Shown here piece by piece: positions 22,861-30,523 of a stretch of 30,523 nucleotides of DNA. The DNA is taken from assembly GCA_035315685.1 (NCBI GenBank), contig DATFXR010000214.1, positions 1-30,523 of the forward strand, written 5' to 3'. Position numbers and translations under genes: made by a program. This DNA is from QHWK01 sp035315685 (lineage in GTDB: Bacteria; Acidobacteriota; Vicinamibacteria; Vicinamibacterales; CAVVIG01). The notes beneath the pieces were generated by a model. The model ran no database searches. It was not told the DNA's origin and worked only from the letters and a program-made list of their open reading frames with translations. Position 1 is the stretch's first letter. The number at the start of each line of letters is the position of its first letter.

Positions 22861-24118
22861 CTTTACGCTGCAGGAATTCGACAATCAGCGCGCTGACCCG
22901 CTCGGGCTGCTCCTGCTGGACCCAATGTCCTGCGCCGTCGACGAAATGCGTCGCCACCATCCGCGTGCACGCGGTCTTCTGCATCCGATCGAGCGCGCCT
23001 GGATTCTGATACGCGCCCCAGTCGCTCCGGCCGGCGATGAACATCGACGGCTGATCGATCGTGCGGCCGGCGAACACCTGCAGATCGCCGTTGAACCGCC
23101 CGCTCGACCCGACGCGGTACGACTGCAGGCCGCCCTGAAATCCGGTGCGTCCGTACTCCGTGCTGTAGACTCGCAGCTCTTCGTCCGGCAACCACTTGTT
23201 CGCGGCGATCGCCGACGCGGACGGCATCTCCGGCGCGACGGTCTCCGCCATCCCCTTGTCGAGATCCATGACGTAATAGCGCGGCATCTTCGCCCACTCG
23301 ACTGCCGTCCTCGCGGCCAGCGGCGCCGGGTGATTCTCTTTCCAGTCGGCGCTCTTCATGTGGTAGTAGCCGCGCAGGAACGCATGCAATCCCTGTGGCG
23401 CATGCCACATGTTGTCGTTCGCTTCGCGCGTCGAGTAGTAGCGCTGATAGTACTTGCGGGGCGGCGAGAGCTTCGCCAGATCGTCGAACAACGTGTCGGC
23501 CGGCGGCGCCGCCGCAGCCGGCGGCGCGGCGTCCGCGGTGTTGAACGGGAGCGCCGGCGTACCGGCAAATGGCGCGCTCATCAGCACGGTCGACCGGAAG
23601 ATGTCGGGCCGGATGACCGAGCACCACGCCGCGACCGGCGATCCGAAGTCGTGACCGACGGCGGCGGCGATCGATCGGTAGCCGAACGCAGCCACCAGCG
23701 CCACCATGTCACTTACTTCGTTCAGCGTTCGCCACGGGCTCAGGTCGTCGTCGAACTTCACGCTGGTCCCGCCGGTGCGGCCGTAACCGCGCAGATCCGG
23801 CGCGATGACGTGATAGCCGGCTGCCGCGATCGGCGCCATCACCTTCCGCCAGCTGTAGGCGAGCTCCGGGAATCCGTGTACCAGGAGGACTGCCGGACGG
23901 CGTGTGCCGTCGTATCCCGCCTCGAGCACGTGCATCCGGATGCCGTTGACGCTGTTCGCGAACCGCGCCCGCACCCCGCGCGGCAGCACCGATGACGGCA
24001 GCGGCGATGCGTCAGCGGACGGCGGTGCCGGCGGTTGCGCACGAAGGCGCGATCGCATCACCGCCGGGGCGAGCACGCCGAGCGACCCGATCAGCTGACG
24101 GCGCGTCATGGTGTGCAT
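22853..24118 (-). CDS. Epoxide-hydrolase-like alpha/beta hydrolase, Tat-exported
   Basis: 421 residues. ATG 24118 has a GAGGTG ribosome-binding site; ATG 24109 is a possible alternative. MTRRQLIGSLGVLAPAV is a Tat-type signal. Marks of the alpha/beta fold are HGFPELAYSW (oxyanion-hole HGFP, 81-84), VGHDFGSP with nucleophile Asp157, the RGYGRTGG stretch, a cap region (KYYQRYYSTREANDN) and DGAGHWVQQEQPE with the catalytic His. An Asp nucleophile is characteristic of epoxide hydrolases and haloalkane dehalogenases; the HGFP/GHD pattern fits epoxide hydrolases best. It is 3 bp from the M49-like gene. Its last two codons and TGA lie in the neighbouring heptamer repeat. Confidence 0.92.
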   Translation of the reverse strand: MHTMTRRQLIGSLGVLAPAVMRSRLRAQPPAPPSADASPLPSSVLPRGVRARFANSVNGIRMHVLEAGYDGTRRPAVLLVHGFPELAYSWRKVMAPIAAAGYHVIAPDLRGYGRTGGTSVKFDDDLSPWRTLNEVSDMVALVAAFGYRSIAAAVGHDFGSPVAAWCSVIRPDIFRSTVLMSAPFAGTPALPFNTADAAPPAAAAPPADTLFDDLAKLSPPRKYYQRYYSTREANDNMWHAPQGLHAFLRGYYHMKSADWKENHPAPLAARTAVEWAKMPRYYVMDLDKGMAETVAPEMPSASAIAANKWLPDEELRVYSTEYGRTGFQGGLQSYRVGSSGRFNGDLQVFAGRTIDQPSMFIAGRSDWGAYQNPGALDRMQKTACTRMVATHFVDGAGHWVQQEQPERVSALIVEFLQRKDG

Positions 24119-24121
24119 GCG

Positions 24122-25825
24122 TCACCTCACGGTTTCGTCGAATGACCCGATCGGATCGACGTCGATCGGCACGTCGTGCACGGCGTCGAGCGCCGTTTTC
24201 AGCGCCGGCGGCACGACGTCGTACTTCGTGAACCACGCCTCGGCGCGCGCGCGATCGCCGGTCGCCTCCTGCTCGAGGAGCTCCTGCGCGAGCTTCTGAA
24301 TCGCGCCGGGGATCTTCGCGTAATCCACGCCGTAGCGTCCGCCGCTCGTCGTGATGGCGCCCTGCGACGCGAGGTAGTTGAACTCCATCATCTCGGCGCG
24401 GCCATGCGCTTCGCCGGTGCCGAACCGGATGGTGCGGAAGATGCCGGCGACGTAGGACGCGTAGTACTCCTCGAGTCGCTCTTTTTTCAGCGCGCCCTCG
24501 TCGACGAGCCACTTCAGCGCGAACATCCCGACCACGTCGGCCTTGGCCTCTTCGAGGCCGGAGTAGCTGCCGGCCATCGCCTCCCGGATGGTCGTCTGGC
24601 GGCCGTCGCGGCGTGCGAACGCCGGACCGAGGCCGTGACAGATCTCGTGCATCACGGTCGACGCCAGGTAGCCCCCGGCTGACGCCTGCTTCGCCTGTGC
24701 GGGATCCATCAGCTGCGCGGCGAGCGGCAGAATCACCTCGTTCACGCGCGCGTCCATGAAGTTCTTGAAGAAGATTTTCTTCGTGCCTTTCTCCGCGTGG
24801 ATGCGCGGATCGTTCGGCAGGTTGTCGGCGACGGCCTGATAGCCGTGCCGCAGATCGCCCGATCGAAACGGCGTGTCCATCACCTCCATCGGAGTGACGT
24901 GACCGCGCACGTCCGGGCGATCGGCGGCGGCGAGCGGCAACGCCTCCTGAATCTCCGGCACCCATCGCTCGTAGAGCTCGAGGTTCCTGCTCTCGGGTTC
25001 GTTGCGGATCATCACGGCCGCGCCGTAGGACGTCTTCACGCCGAGCAGATCGTCGAGGTAGGTTTCGTACGGCGCGAAGATGACGTCGATCTTCGGGCTC
25101 TTCAGATCGACCCACGCGAGGTCGCTCGGATAGTAGTCGTCCGACAGCAGCGCGTCGGCCCGCAGCCGGAGAAACCGCGCGAACGGGGCGTCCGGCGACA
25201 GATCCGCCGCCTTTCGCAGCGCGTCGCCGGCGGCGGTGAGGAACGGCGCGAATTCCTCGTGGTACTTGCGCGTCGTCAGCGCGGCACCGTTGCGGCGGAC
25301 GACGGTGTAGGGATCGAACAGTGCCGGCTTTGCGTCCGGGTGAGCCTTCACATAGGCGTCGACGTGAGCGCGGGTCAGGTCGGTTGGATAGAGGAAGTGG
25401 CCCGGCGGCATCTTCTGCGTGCCGATGAACGGAGCGTTTTCGCGGACGAGATCCCAGCGGCTGCCATTGATGAACAGGTAGTGGCGCACGCTCTTCGCGC
25501 GCGGCGTGGCGTTCGACGCGAGCGCGGTGTACAGCGACAAGCCGACCGGATCAGTCTGCCGCCAATAAATGCTCTCGAGCGCGCGCGAGGCGGCGACGAG
25601 CTGATCGATCATCTGACGCTCGCGATCGTTCAATCGCGACGCATCGAAGGGCATTCGGACCGGCTTGAATTGCGCGATGCGCGCGTCGAGGTCGAGGACG
25701 GCGGTCTTCAGCATCGCCGCGGCGTCGACGGCGGGAAGATCGGTCGCCGGCGCGGCGCCACGCTGTCCGCCCGTCACCGCGGCGGCGACGAGCAGCGGCA
25801 GGATCAATCCAGGATGTCGTTTCAT
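24122..25825 (-). CDS. M49-like (dipeptidyl peptidase III family) zinc metallopeptidase
   Basis: 567 residues from ATG 25825 with a signal peptide (about 1-20). The metal site reads His393-Glu394-Ile-Cys-His397-Gly, and Leu-Glu425-Glu426-Ala-Lys-Ala-Asp430 follows 28 residues later. Canonical M49 enzymes have HEXXGH; this one has the short HExxH form (as in the bacterial DPP III with HEISH) plus EExKAD. GEAHGRAEMMEFNYL is another conserved stretch. The protein is shorter than human DPP III (about 740 residues). It probably cleaves short peptides in the periplasm. Export and pairing with the epoxide-hydrolase-like gene suggest a shared transcript. Confidence 0.9.
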   Translation of the reverse strand: MKRHPGLILPLLVAAAVTGGQRGAAPATDLPAVDAAAMLKTAVLDLDARIAQFKPVRMPFDASRLNDRERQMIDQLVAASRALESIYWRQTDPVGLSLYTALASNATPRAKSVRHYLFINGSRWDLVRENAPFIGTQKMPPGHFLYPTDLTRAHVDAYVKAHPDAKPALFDPYTVVRRNGAALTTRKYHEEFAPFLTAAGDALRKAADLSPDAPFARFLRLRADALLSDDYYPSDLAWVDLKSPKIDVIFAPYETYLDDLLGVKTSYGAAVMIRNEPESRNLELYERWVPEIQEALPLAAADRPDVRGHVTPMEVMDTPFRSGDLRHGYQAVADNLPNDPRIHAEKGTKKIFFKNFMDARVNEVILPLAAQLMDPAQAKQASAGGYLASTVMHEICHGLGPAFARRDGRQTTIREAMAGSYSGLEEAKADVVGMFALKWLVDEGALKKERLEEYYASYVAGIFRTIRFGTGEAHGRAEMMEFNYLASQGAITTSGGRYGVDYAKIPGAIQKLAQELLEQEATGDRARAEAWFTKYDVVPPALKTALDAVHDVPIDVDPIGSFDETVR

Positions 25826-25877
25826 GAGTGACGACCTCTTTGCCCCGCCAACCCAATGGCCGAGCCGGCACTTTTTT

Positions 25878-25982
25878 CACAGGGGGGTCGGGAACCGTTT
25901 CGCGATCAGGTGCGTTTTCCACAGGGGGTCGGGAATCGTTTCTCTCAAACCAGCCCGTTTGAAAGCAGTTCCCGACCCCCTG
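25878..25982. repeat. CAGGGGGTCGGGAA repeat cluster with a large inverted repeat
   Basis: Two direct copies of (CA)CAGGGGGTCGGGAA(C/T)CGTTT at 25878-25900 and 25915-25941 and one inverted copy ending at 25982. The second and third form a 14-bp perfect arm pair (25922-25935 with 25969-25982) around TCAAAC/GTTTGA. Two more inverted copies lie at 26588-26645. Confidence 0.85.
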
Positions 25983-26043
25983 TCGGCAACCAGGACTTCC
26001 CCACCCTCAGGGGCGTTCCACTCAGCCGCCGCCGTCGCTGACC

Positions 26044-26075
26044 GATTGTCATGTGTTGAGAGCGCGCTGACAATC
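26044..26075. promoter_or_regulatory. GATTGTCA inverted repeat upstream of the TIR remnant
   Basis: GATTGTCA (26044-26051) and TGACAATC (26068-26075) form a perfect 8-bp dyad with a 16-base centre, just before the TIR fragment. It could be an operator of that gene or part of the repeat region. Confidence 0.3.
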
Positions 26076-26095
26076 ACCGCGCCCTTTTTTCTGGG

Positions 26096-26520
26096 GGTGA
26101 CCTGCCAAAGCGAAATCGGGTCGACGCGTTTCTCTCGTACTCGTCCCCGGACGTCGCCATGGCCGTCGAACCGAGGCAGGCCCTCGAAGCGCGCGGTCTG
26201 CGCGCCTGGTTGGACCGCGATGAAATCCGGCCAGGAAATCAGTTCGTCGCTGACATCGAAGGGCGCTGGAAACGTGCAAGTCGTACCTGCTCCTCGTCTC
26301 GCCGAACGCCGTCAGGTCGCAATGGGCGGCTGAAGGGTACCAGCCGCGGCGCGTTCGGCATGACGGCGTCGCACGCGGAAAGCTCGCACGGCTGACCTTC
26401 CTCACCAGCTCGCGGACTCTCGGCGAGGCCGCGCTGCCTGACAGCTTCGGTTCCTACACTCAGCCCGACATCCTGCGAATCTGGTTGCGGCGCAAGAACT
26501 ACTTCTTCCGCGAGCGGATC
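26096..26520 (+). pseudogene. Frameshifted TIR-domain gene remnant
   Basis: Reading from 26120 gives VDAFLSYSSPDVAMAV, then LEARGLRAWLDRDEIRPG, then QFVADIE, the first half of a TIR domain. Exactly at 26261-26263, where the sequence has GGG instead of the GGGG needed, the frame shifts; the next frame continues ALETCKSYLLLVSPNAVRSQW, the second half with the (S)xW..E region, here WAAEG. One lost base therefore breaks a TIR gene. TIR domains make NADases or signalling enzymes in anti-phage systems. No start codon is clear and no effector domain follows; the second frame runs into the flanking repeats to 26679. Confidence 0.75.
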
Positions 26521-26587
26521 GCCGTCCGAACCCGTGACTGTAGCGACAGCGGGGGTCTGGAATTGTTGCAATTTCTGCAAGGGGACA

Positions 26588-26645
26588 AAACGATTCCCGA
26601 CCCCGTGTGGAAAACGAAAACGGTTCCCGACCCCCTGTGGAAAAC
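26588..26645. repeat. Two inverted copies of the CAGGGGGTCGGGAA repeat
   Basis: ACGATTCCCGACCCCGTGTGG and ACGGTTCCCGACCCCCTGTGG lie in tandem, separated by AAAACGAA. They mirror the copies at 25878-25982, bracketing the TIR remnant, and end directly at the stop of the molybdenum hydroxylase gene (26645). Confidence 0.85.
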
Positions 26646-28945
26646 TACGCGGTCCCGCGGCTCGCGAGCGCACGTTTGACGCGCTCGGGCGTGAACGGCA
26701 CTTCGCGGATCCGGACGCCGGTCGCGTCGAAGATCGCGTTGCCGATCGCGGCGGCGACGATCGTGATCGCGGTTTCACCGGCGCCAGAGGCTTCGACGTC
26801 CGGCGTGTCGACCAGGACACTCTCGATCGCCGGCGTCTCGATCCCGAACGGCAGGCTGTGATACGTGCGCCAGTCGACCGACGTAATCGCGCGATCGTCC
26901 CACGTCACCTCTTCGCCGAGCGCTCGGCTCAGCCCCTGCAGCGCACCACCTTCGAGCTGATTGCGCATGCCGTCCGGGTTCGTGATCGGACCGCAGTCCT
27001 GCGCGACGACGAAGCGCTTCGGCATGATGCGACCGGTGGTCTGATCGATCGCAATCTCGGCGACCATCGCGACGTAGCCGTTGTCACCCTCGTAGAGAAC
27101 GCAGGAGATACCCCGGCCTGTTGCGACGCCGTCCCGCGACGCGTTCGGCCGGGGTGACGGCCGTGCCTCCCATGCCGCCCCTTTTGCCGCCGCGCTGACC
27201 ACGGCTTTCAGCCGCGCGTCACTCAGGTGGCGCAGCCGATACGCGACCGGATCGACCTTCACCCGCGCCGCGATCTCGTCGAGGAAACACTCGTGGGCAA
27301 ACGTGTTCTGGAGCCGCGACGGCGACCGGAGCGGACCCGTAAAGAAGGGCGACGCCACCGTATGGGTGAGGACGCGCTCGCTTGCGATCGTTCCCGCGCC
27401 GCCCGCTCTTCGCGCAACCCGGCCCGAGACGTACGACGGCGCAGCGTTGCTGCCGTTGCGGAACTCGCCGGTCGGCTCCGCGGCCTGCGCTGGACGAAAC
27501 GGCTGCGGCTCGAACCCCGCGAGCACACCGGTGATCACGTTGCCGGGGCGGTCGTAGCCGGGGCGACCTCCCCGCGTCGGGAACCACGCCTCGTAGTCCC
27601 AGCCGACAATCGTTCCGTTCGCATCGACGCCCGCCCGCTGATCGACAACGTAGGCGTAGCCGTAGTTCTCCCACGCCATCTCGTCCTTGCGCGACAACTG
27701 CACGCGGACCGGCTTTCCAACCGCCTGTGACAGGAGCGCTGCATCGAAGGACACGGTGTCCGCGCCGTTCAAACCGTAGCACCCTGCCCCGCGCGTGAAC
27801 ACAACGCGGACGGCATCCGGCTGCAGGCCGAGCAGCGTCGCGACCCCGTTGCGCGTCGGGTACGCGGACTGCGTCGCCGACCAGACCGTCGCCTTTCCGT
27901 TCTGCACGTCTGCGACGGCACACGACGAGGCGATCGAGCCGTGCATCTGGTACGGATGCAGATACGTCGCCTTGATGACGGTCGCCGCCTTCGCAAGCGT
28001 CTCATCGACGTCGCCCGAATTGACGACGAACGCGTCGCGCGACGGCTGCTTGCGGAGGTAGTCGTAGTAGTCGCGCTGCGGCGGGAGCGGAGGCGCGGCC
28101 GTCCACGTCGCTTTCAGCTTCGCCGCGGCCTGCATCGCCTGCCACGGCTTCTCGGCCACCACGCCGACGAAGTTTTTCCTGACGACCACCTTCACGACCC
28201 CGGGCACGCCGCGCACGGAGCTCTCGTCTACCTGCTCGAGCGTCGCGCCGACCGCGGGCGGGCGGACGACGGCGCCATGCAGCATGCCCGGCACGTGCAC
28301 GTTGTGCACGAACTCGAACGTGCCGGTCGCCATCGCGGTCATGTCGAGCCGCTTGACCGGCTTGCCCATGACGGTCCAGTCGCGCTCGGCCTTCCGCTTC
28401 GCGGTGCGATCGAGCTGGACGCTCAACTTCCGGCCGGCGACGAGCTCGCCGTAGGTGACGCGCCTCGATCGATCGATGCGCACGCTGATCGCGCCGTCCG
28501 CCGCCGCGAGCTGATCGACCGGCGTGCCGAGCCGGACCGATGCAAGCTTGACGAGCGCCTCGCGCGCCGTCGCGGCGGCGAGTGCGAGATTGCCCTCGTT
28601 GAAGTTGGTCGGCGTGGACTGGCTGCCGGAGGTCGTTCCCTGGTCGGGGCACACCTCCGTGTCGCACATCGTCATCTTGACGCGTTCGAGCGGCACGGCG
28701 AGTTCCTCGGCGACGAGTTGCGCCTGCGCGGTGAGCATGCCCTGCCCGAGCTCGGCCTTGCCGGTGAACACCGTGACGCTGCCATCAGCCGCGATCGCGA
28801 TCCAGGAGTCCACCTGCGAGGGATCGATGTGTGAGGCGCGCGTGCCGAACTGCCCCTGCGCGAGGCCGATCCGCTCGGCGATCGACGCCGCGCTGAAGGA
28901 GACGACGAGCGCGCCGGACGCCTTGAGAAAGTCTCGACGTTTCAT
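26645..28945 (-). CDS. Molybdenum hydroxylase large subunit (xanthine dehydrogenase family, IorB-like), Tat-exported
   Basis: 766 residues from ATG 28945. The N terminus MKRRDFLKASGALVVSFSAA is a Tat signal. The protein binds the molybdenum cofactor: GKAELGQGMLTAQAQLVAEEL, MTMCDTEVCPDQGTT, CDT..GSQST, AGCYGLNGAD and the C-terminal catalytic Glu724 in SGAGETAITIVAAAIGNAI. The fold matches isoquinoline 1-oxidoreductase/aldehyde-oxidase type enzymes without the FAD subunit, which pass electrons to the 2Fe-2S partner and then to cytochrome c or quinone. It overlaps the small subunit by one base (TGATG), so both are made together. Its substrate is probably an aldehyde or N-heterocycle. Confidence 0.95.
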   Translation of the reverse strand: MKRRDFLKASGALVVSFSAASIAERIGLAQGQFGTRASHIDPSQVDSWIAIAADGSVTVFTGKAELGQGMLTAQAQLVAEELAVPLERVKMTMCDTEVCPDQGTTSGSQSTPTNFNEGNLALAAATAREALVKLASVRLGTPVDQLAAADGAISVRIDRSRRVTYGELVAGRKLSVQLDRTAKRKAERDWTVMGKPVKRLDMTAMATGTFEFVHNVHVPGMLHGAVVRPPAVGATLEQVDESSVRGVPGVVKVVVRKNFVGVVAEKPWQAMQAAAKLKATWTAAPPLPPQRDYYDYLRKQPSRDAFVVNSGDVDETLAKAATVIKATYLHPYQMHGSIASSCAVADVQNGKATVWSATQSAYPTRNGVATLLGLQPDAVRVVFTRGAGCYGLNGADTVSFDAALLSQAVGKPVRVQLSRKDEMAWENYGYAYVVDQRAGVDANGTIVGWDYEAWFPTRGGRPGYDRPGNVITGVLAGFEPQPFRPAQAAEPTGEFRNGSNAAPSYVSGRVARRAGGAGTIASERVLTHTVASPFFTGPLRSPSRLQNTFAHECFLDEIAARVKVDPVAYRLRHLSDARLKAVVSAAAKGAAWEARPSPRPNASRDGVATGRGISCVLYEGDNGYVAMVAEIAIDQTTGRIMPKRFVVAQDCGPITNPDGMRNQLEGGALQGLSRALGEEVTWDDRAITSVDWRTYHSLPFGIETPAIESVLVDTPDVEASGAGETAITIVAAAIGNAIFDATGVRIREVPFTPERVKRALASRGTA

Positions 28946-29409
28946 CACGCCTTCTCCGCTGCGTAGCGCTTGATCGCTTTCCACATCCGCGCGTGCGTGA
29001 AGCAGCGGCACAGCACGGAGGACGTCGCCTGCTGCAGCTCCGCGTCGCTGGCTCTGGGGTTCTGGTCGAGGAGGGCCTTGGCGGTGAGGATCACGCCGCT
29101 CAGGCAGAAGCCGCACTGCGCCGCCTGCTCGTCGATGAACGCGCGCTGGATCGGATGCGGGCGCTCGGGCGTGCCGAGCCCTTCGAGGGTGACGATCTCG
29201 GCGTCGCCGACCGTCCCGACCGGCGTCACACATGTCCGCACGGCGCGGCCGCGCACGATCGCCGTACACGAGCCGCACTGGCCGAGACCGCAGCCGAATT
29301 TCGGTCCGCGAAGCGAGAGGTCGTCGCTGAGCACGTAGAGCAGCGGCGTGGTGGGATCGACGTCGATGGTATGAGCTCGGCCGTTGACGTGAAGCGTGAT
29401 GGCGCTCAT
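28945..29409 (-). CDS. 2Fe-2S small subunit of the molybdenum hydroxylase (IorA/CoxS-like)
   Basis: 154 residues from ATG 29409. Two [2Fe-2S] clusters are visible: a plant-ferredoxin-type site Cys40-x4-Cys45-x2-Cys48 with Cys60, and the four-helix site Cys99-x2-Cys102 with Cys134-x1-Cys136 (CGFC and CRC). This is the standard small subunit of the family. It has no signal peptide and is likely carried through the Tat pathway with the large subunit. The pair is a two-subunit enzyme, because no CoxM/FAD subunit follows in this operon. Confidence 0.95.
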   Translation of the reverse strand: MSAITLHVNGRAHTIDVDPTTPLLYVLSDDLSLRGPKFGCGLGQCGSCTAIVRGRAVRTCVTPVGTVGDAEIVTLEGLGTPERPHPIQRAFIDEQAAQCGFCLSGVILTAKALLDQNPRASDAELQQATSSVLCRCFTHARMWKAIKRYAAEKA

Positions 29410-29524
29410 TCCCGGATTATAGGCGCTTCAGAAACGTCCGGAGCCGGGCGGCCCGCTCGAGCGGCATCGGTCGTCGGCAGACTCGTATCATGGCGCGCGA
29501 TTGTGCCACGATGAGCCGACCCTC

Positions 29525-30493
29525 ATGCCGAACTCGACGCCCGAGCTGATCGTCCTTCACGAACATCCCGAGTGGCAGAAGCCGCTCTTCGCAGCGCTGC
29601 AGCGCAGAGGCGTGGCCTACGAGGCCTTCGATCTCACGCGCGCAGCGTTCAGCAACGCCGATCGTCCCCGCGCGCCGCTCTACTTCAACCAGGCGAGCCC
29701 GAGCGCGTACATCCGCGGCAACACGCGCGCGGTGCCGTTCGCTCTCGCCTACATGCGGTCGCTCGCCCTGCTCGGCGCGCGCGTCCTGAACGGCGCCGAC
29801 GTCTTCGCGCTGGAATTGAGCAAGAGCGCGCAGGCGACGCTGCTCCGTACGCTGGGCATCGACTGCCCACGCTCGATCACGTTCAACGACGTGTCGGCGC
29901 TGCAGGCCCACGCGGCCACGATTCGCTGGCCGGCGCTGCTCAAGCCGGATCAGGGCGGCAGCGGGGCGCGGATACAGGTGGTCGAGTCGCTCGATCAGAT
30001 AGCAGCGATCTTCGCCAGCGACCCCGACCTGTGGCTGCCCGACAATCTGTTCCTGCTCCAGGAGTACCTGCCGCACGATCCCGATCGCGGCATCGTCCGG
30101 CTCGAGTTCCTCGGCGGCGAGCTGCTCTATTCGATGCGCGTGGTCACGCACGGACGTTTCAACCTGTGCCCGTCGCCGATCTGCAACCCGGATACGGGAT
30201 CGGGTTCGTGCGAGGTGCCGCCTCCGGCCGCCGTCGAGGCGCCGCCGGTCGAGTTCCATCCGTTTCCACAGGTGCCGCGCGACGCCGTGGCGGCGGCGAC
30301 ACGAATCGTGCGTGCCGCGAAGCTGGACGTCGGAGGGATCGAGTACCTGGAAACGGACGAGGGTCGCCGCGTGTTCTACGACATCAACGCGAACTCGAAT
30401 CTGCGCCCCTCGGTCGCCGCCGCATTCGGCTTCGACCCGTTCGAGCGCGTCGTCGATTTCCTGGAGACGCTCGTAGGATCACGGTCCGCTTGA
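29525..30493 (+). CDS. ATP-grasp domain protein (RimK/glutathione-synthase-like)
   Basis: 322 residues from ATG 29525 (a TTG at 29501 is also in frame; no clear ribosome-binding site for either). Features of an ATP-grasp ligase: WPALLKPDQGGSGARIQVV (ATP-binding lysine and Gly-rich loop, about 139-157), LQEYLPH, IVRLEFLGGELLYSM, and the Mg-binding end DINANSN with Asp286 and Asn288. The enzyme would join a carboxylate to an amine using ATP, but its substrates are not evident. The gene is divergent from the molybdenum hydroxylase and has no partner here. Its TGA stop lies in the loop of a GTCCGC/GCGGAC hairpin. Confidence 0.85.
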   Translation: MPNSTPELIVLHEHPEWQKPLFAALQRRGVAYEAFDLTRAAFSNADRPRAPLYFNQASPSAYIRGNTRAVPFALAYMRSLALLGARVLNGADVFALELSKSAQATLLRTLGIDCPRSITFNDVSALQAHAATIRWPALLKPDQGGSGARIQVVESLDQIAAIFASDPDLWLPDNLFLLQEYLPHDPDRGIVRLEFLGGELLYSMRVVTHGRFNLCPSPICNPDTGSGSCEVPPPAAVEAPPVEFHPFPQVPRDAVAAATRIVRAAKLDVGGIEYLETDEGRRVFYDINANSNLRPSVAAAFGFDPFERVVDFLETLVGSRSA

Positions 30494-30501
30494 ACGCGGA
30501 C
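30484..30501. repeat. GTCCGC hairpin containing the stop codon of the ATP-grasp gene
   Basis: GTCCGC and GCGGAC pair around TTGAAC; the TGA of the upstream gene is in that loop. It matches the second hairpin of the element at 5095-5146 in sequence and position of TGA. Confidence 0.75.
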
Positions 30502-30523
30502 ACTTCCGCTCGAAGGTCTCACC

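Noticed and set aside
26645..29409. Three-subunit carbon-monoxide dehydrogenase
   Set aside because: There is no FAD subunit, and the Tat signal with a two-gene layout fits the isoquinoline/aldehyde-oxidoreductase type instead.
1..30523. Transfer RNA or ribosomal RNA genes
   Set aside because: No cloverleaf with GTTCGA arm and CCA-side pairing, and no rRNA core sequence, was seen by eye; GGTTCGA strings in 9027-9208 belong to simple repeats.

Overview
The window is high-GC bacterial DNA (roughly two thirds G+C by eye) and looks like an Acidobacteriota genome of the Vicinamibacteria type. That placement is inference from style: many secreted stand-alone hydrolases, PD40 propellers, and palindromic GTCCGGCTTTAGCCGGAC-type repeats that, when read through, give C-terminal tails such as VRLKPDTT. 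No rRNA, tRNA, CRISPR array, transposase or phage gene was found.

Layout. 1-115: start of a leftward amidohydrolase-like gene. 188-2799: a translationally coupled pair, a ten-helix membrane protein and a His-rich membrane-anchored protein, both of unknown function. 2950-4167: a DUF3089 alpha/beta hydrolase. 4168-4440: repeats. 4441-5001: a MOSC protein. 5190-8290: a coupled serine beta-lactamase-like hydrolase and PD40 beta-propeller. 8330-9212: two long imperfect palindromes made of short repeats, bracketing a frameshifted flavin-monooxygenase fragment and a 55-residue zinc-ribbon gene. 9213-12527: a second serine hydrolase, a PEBP-like protein, a DUF1028 protein and a divergent small secreted protein. 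12528-12924: a non-coding interval with five perfect hairpins. 12925-14046: a YjbQ-like protein with a long unknown C-terminal part. 14217-16806: an operon of esterase, STAS protein, a YjbR-family remnant with an internal deletion, and a second STAS protein. 16924-18270: a flavin-dependent halogenase-like oxidoreductase. 18216-18420: repeats with a 28-bp tandem array. 18412-22722: penicillin-acylase-family enzyme, amidase, SnoaL/DUF4440-like protein and DUF3224 protein in one tight leftward cluster. 22853-25825: an epoxide-hydrolase-like enzyme and an M49-like metallopeptidase. 25826-26644: repeats around a frameshifted TIR domain. 26645-29409: a two-subunit molybdenum hydroxylase. 29525-30493: an orphan ATP-grasp protein.

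Functionally the window is dominated by exported enzymes that break ester, amide, epoxide and peptide bonds (Sec or Tat signals throughout), plus exported molybdenum hydroxylase machinery. This fits a heterotroph that works on organic matter outside the cytoplasm. Gene pairs are repeatedly fused by ATGA or GTGA overlaps. Three points deserve attention: the halogenase-like flavoenzyme carrying both FxxPxxSxG and WxWxIP motifs; several decayed genes (TIR, flavin monooxygenase, YjbR); and dispersed palindromic repeats that supply stop codons and C-terminal tails to neighbouring genes. I did not find a complete, obviously new multi-gene system.
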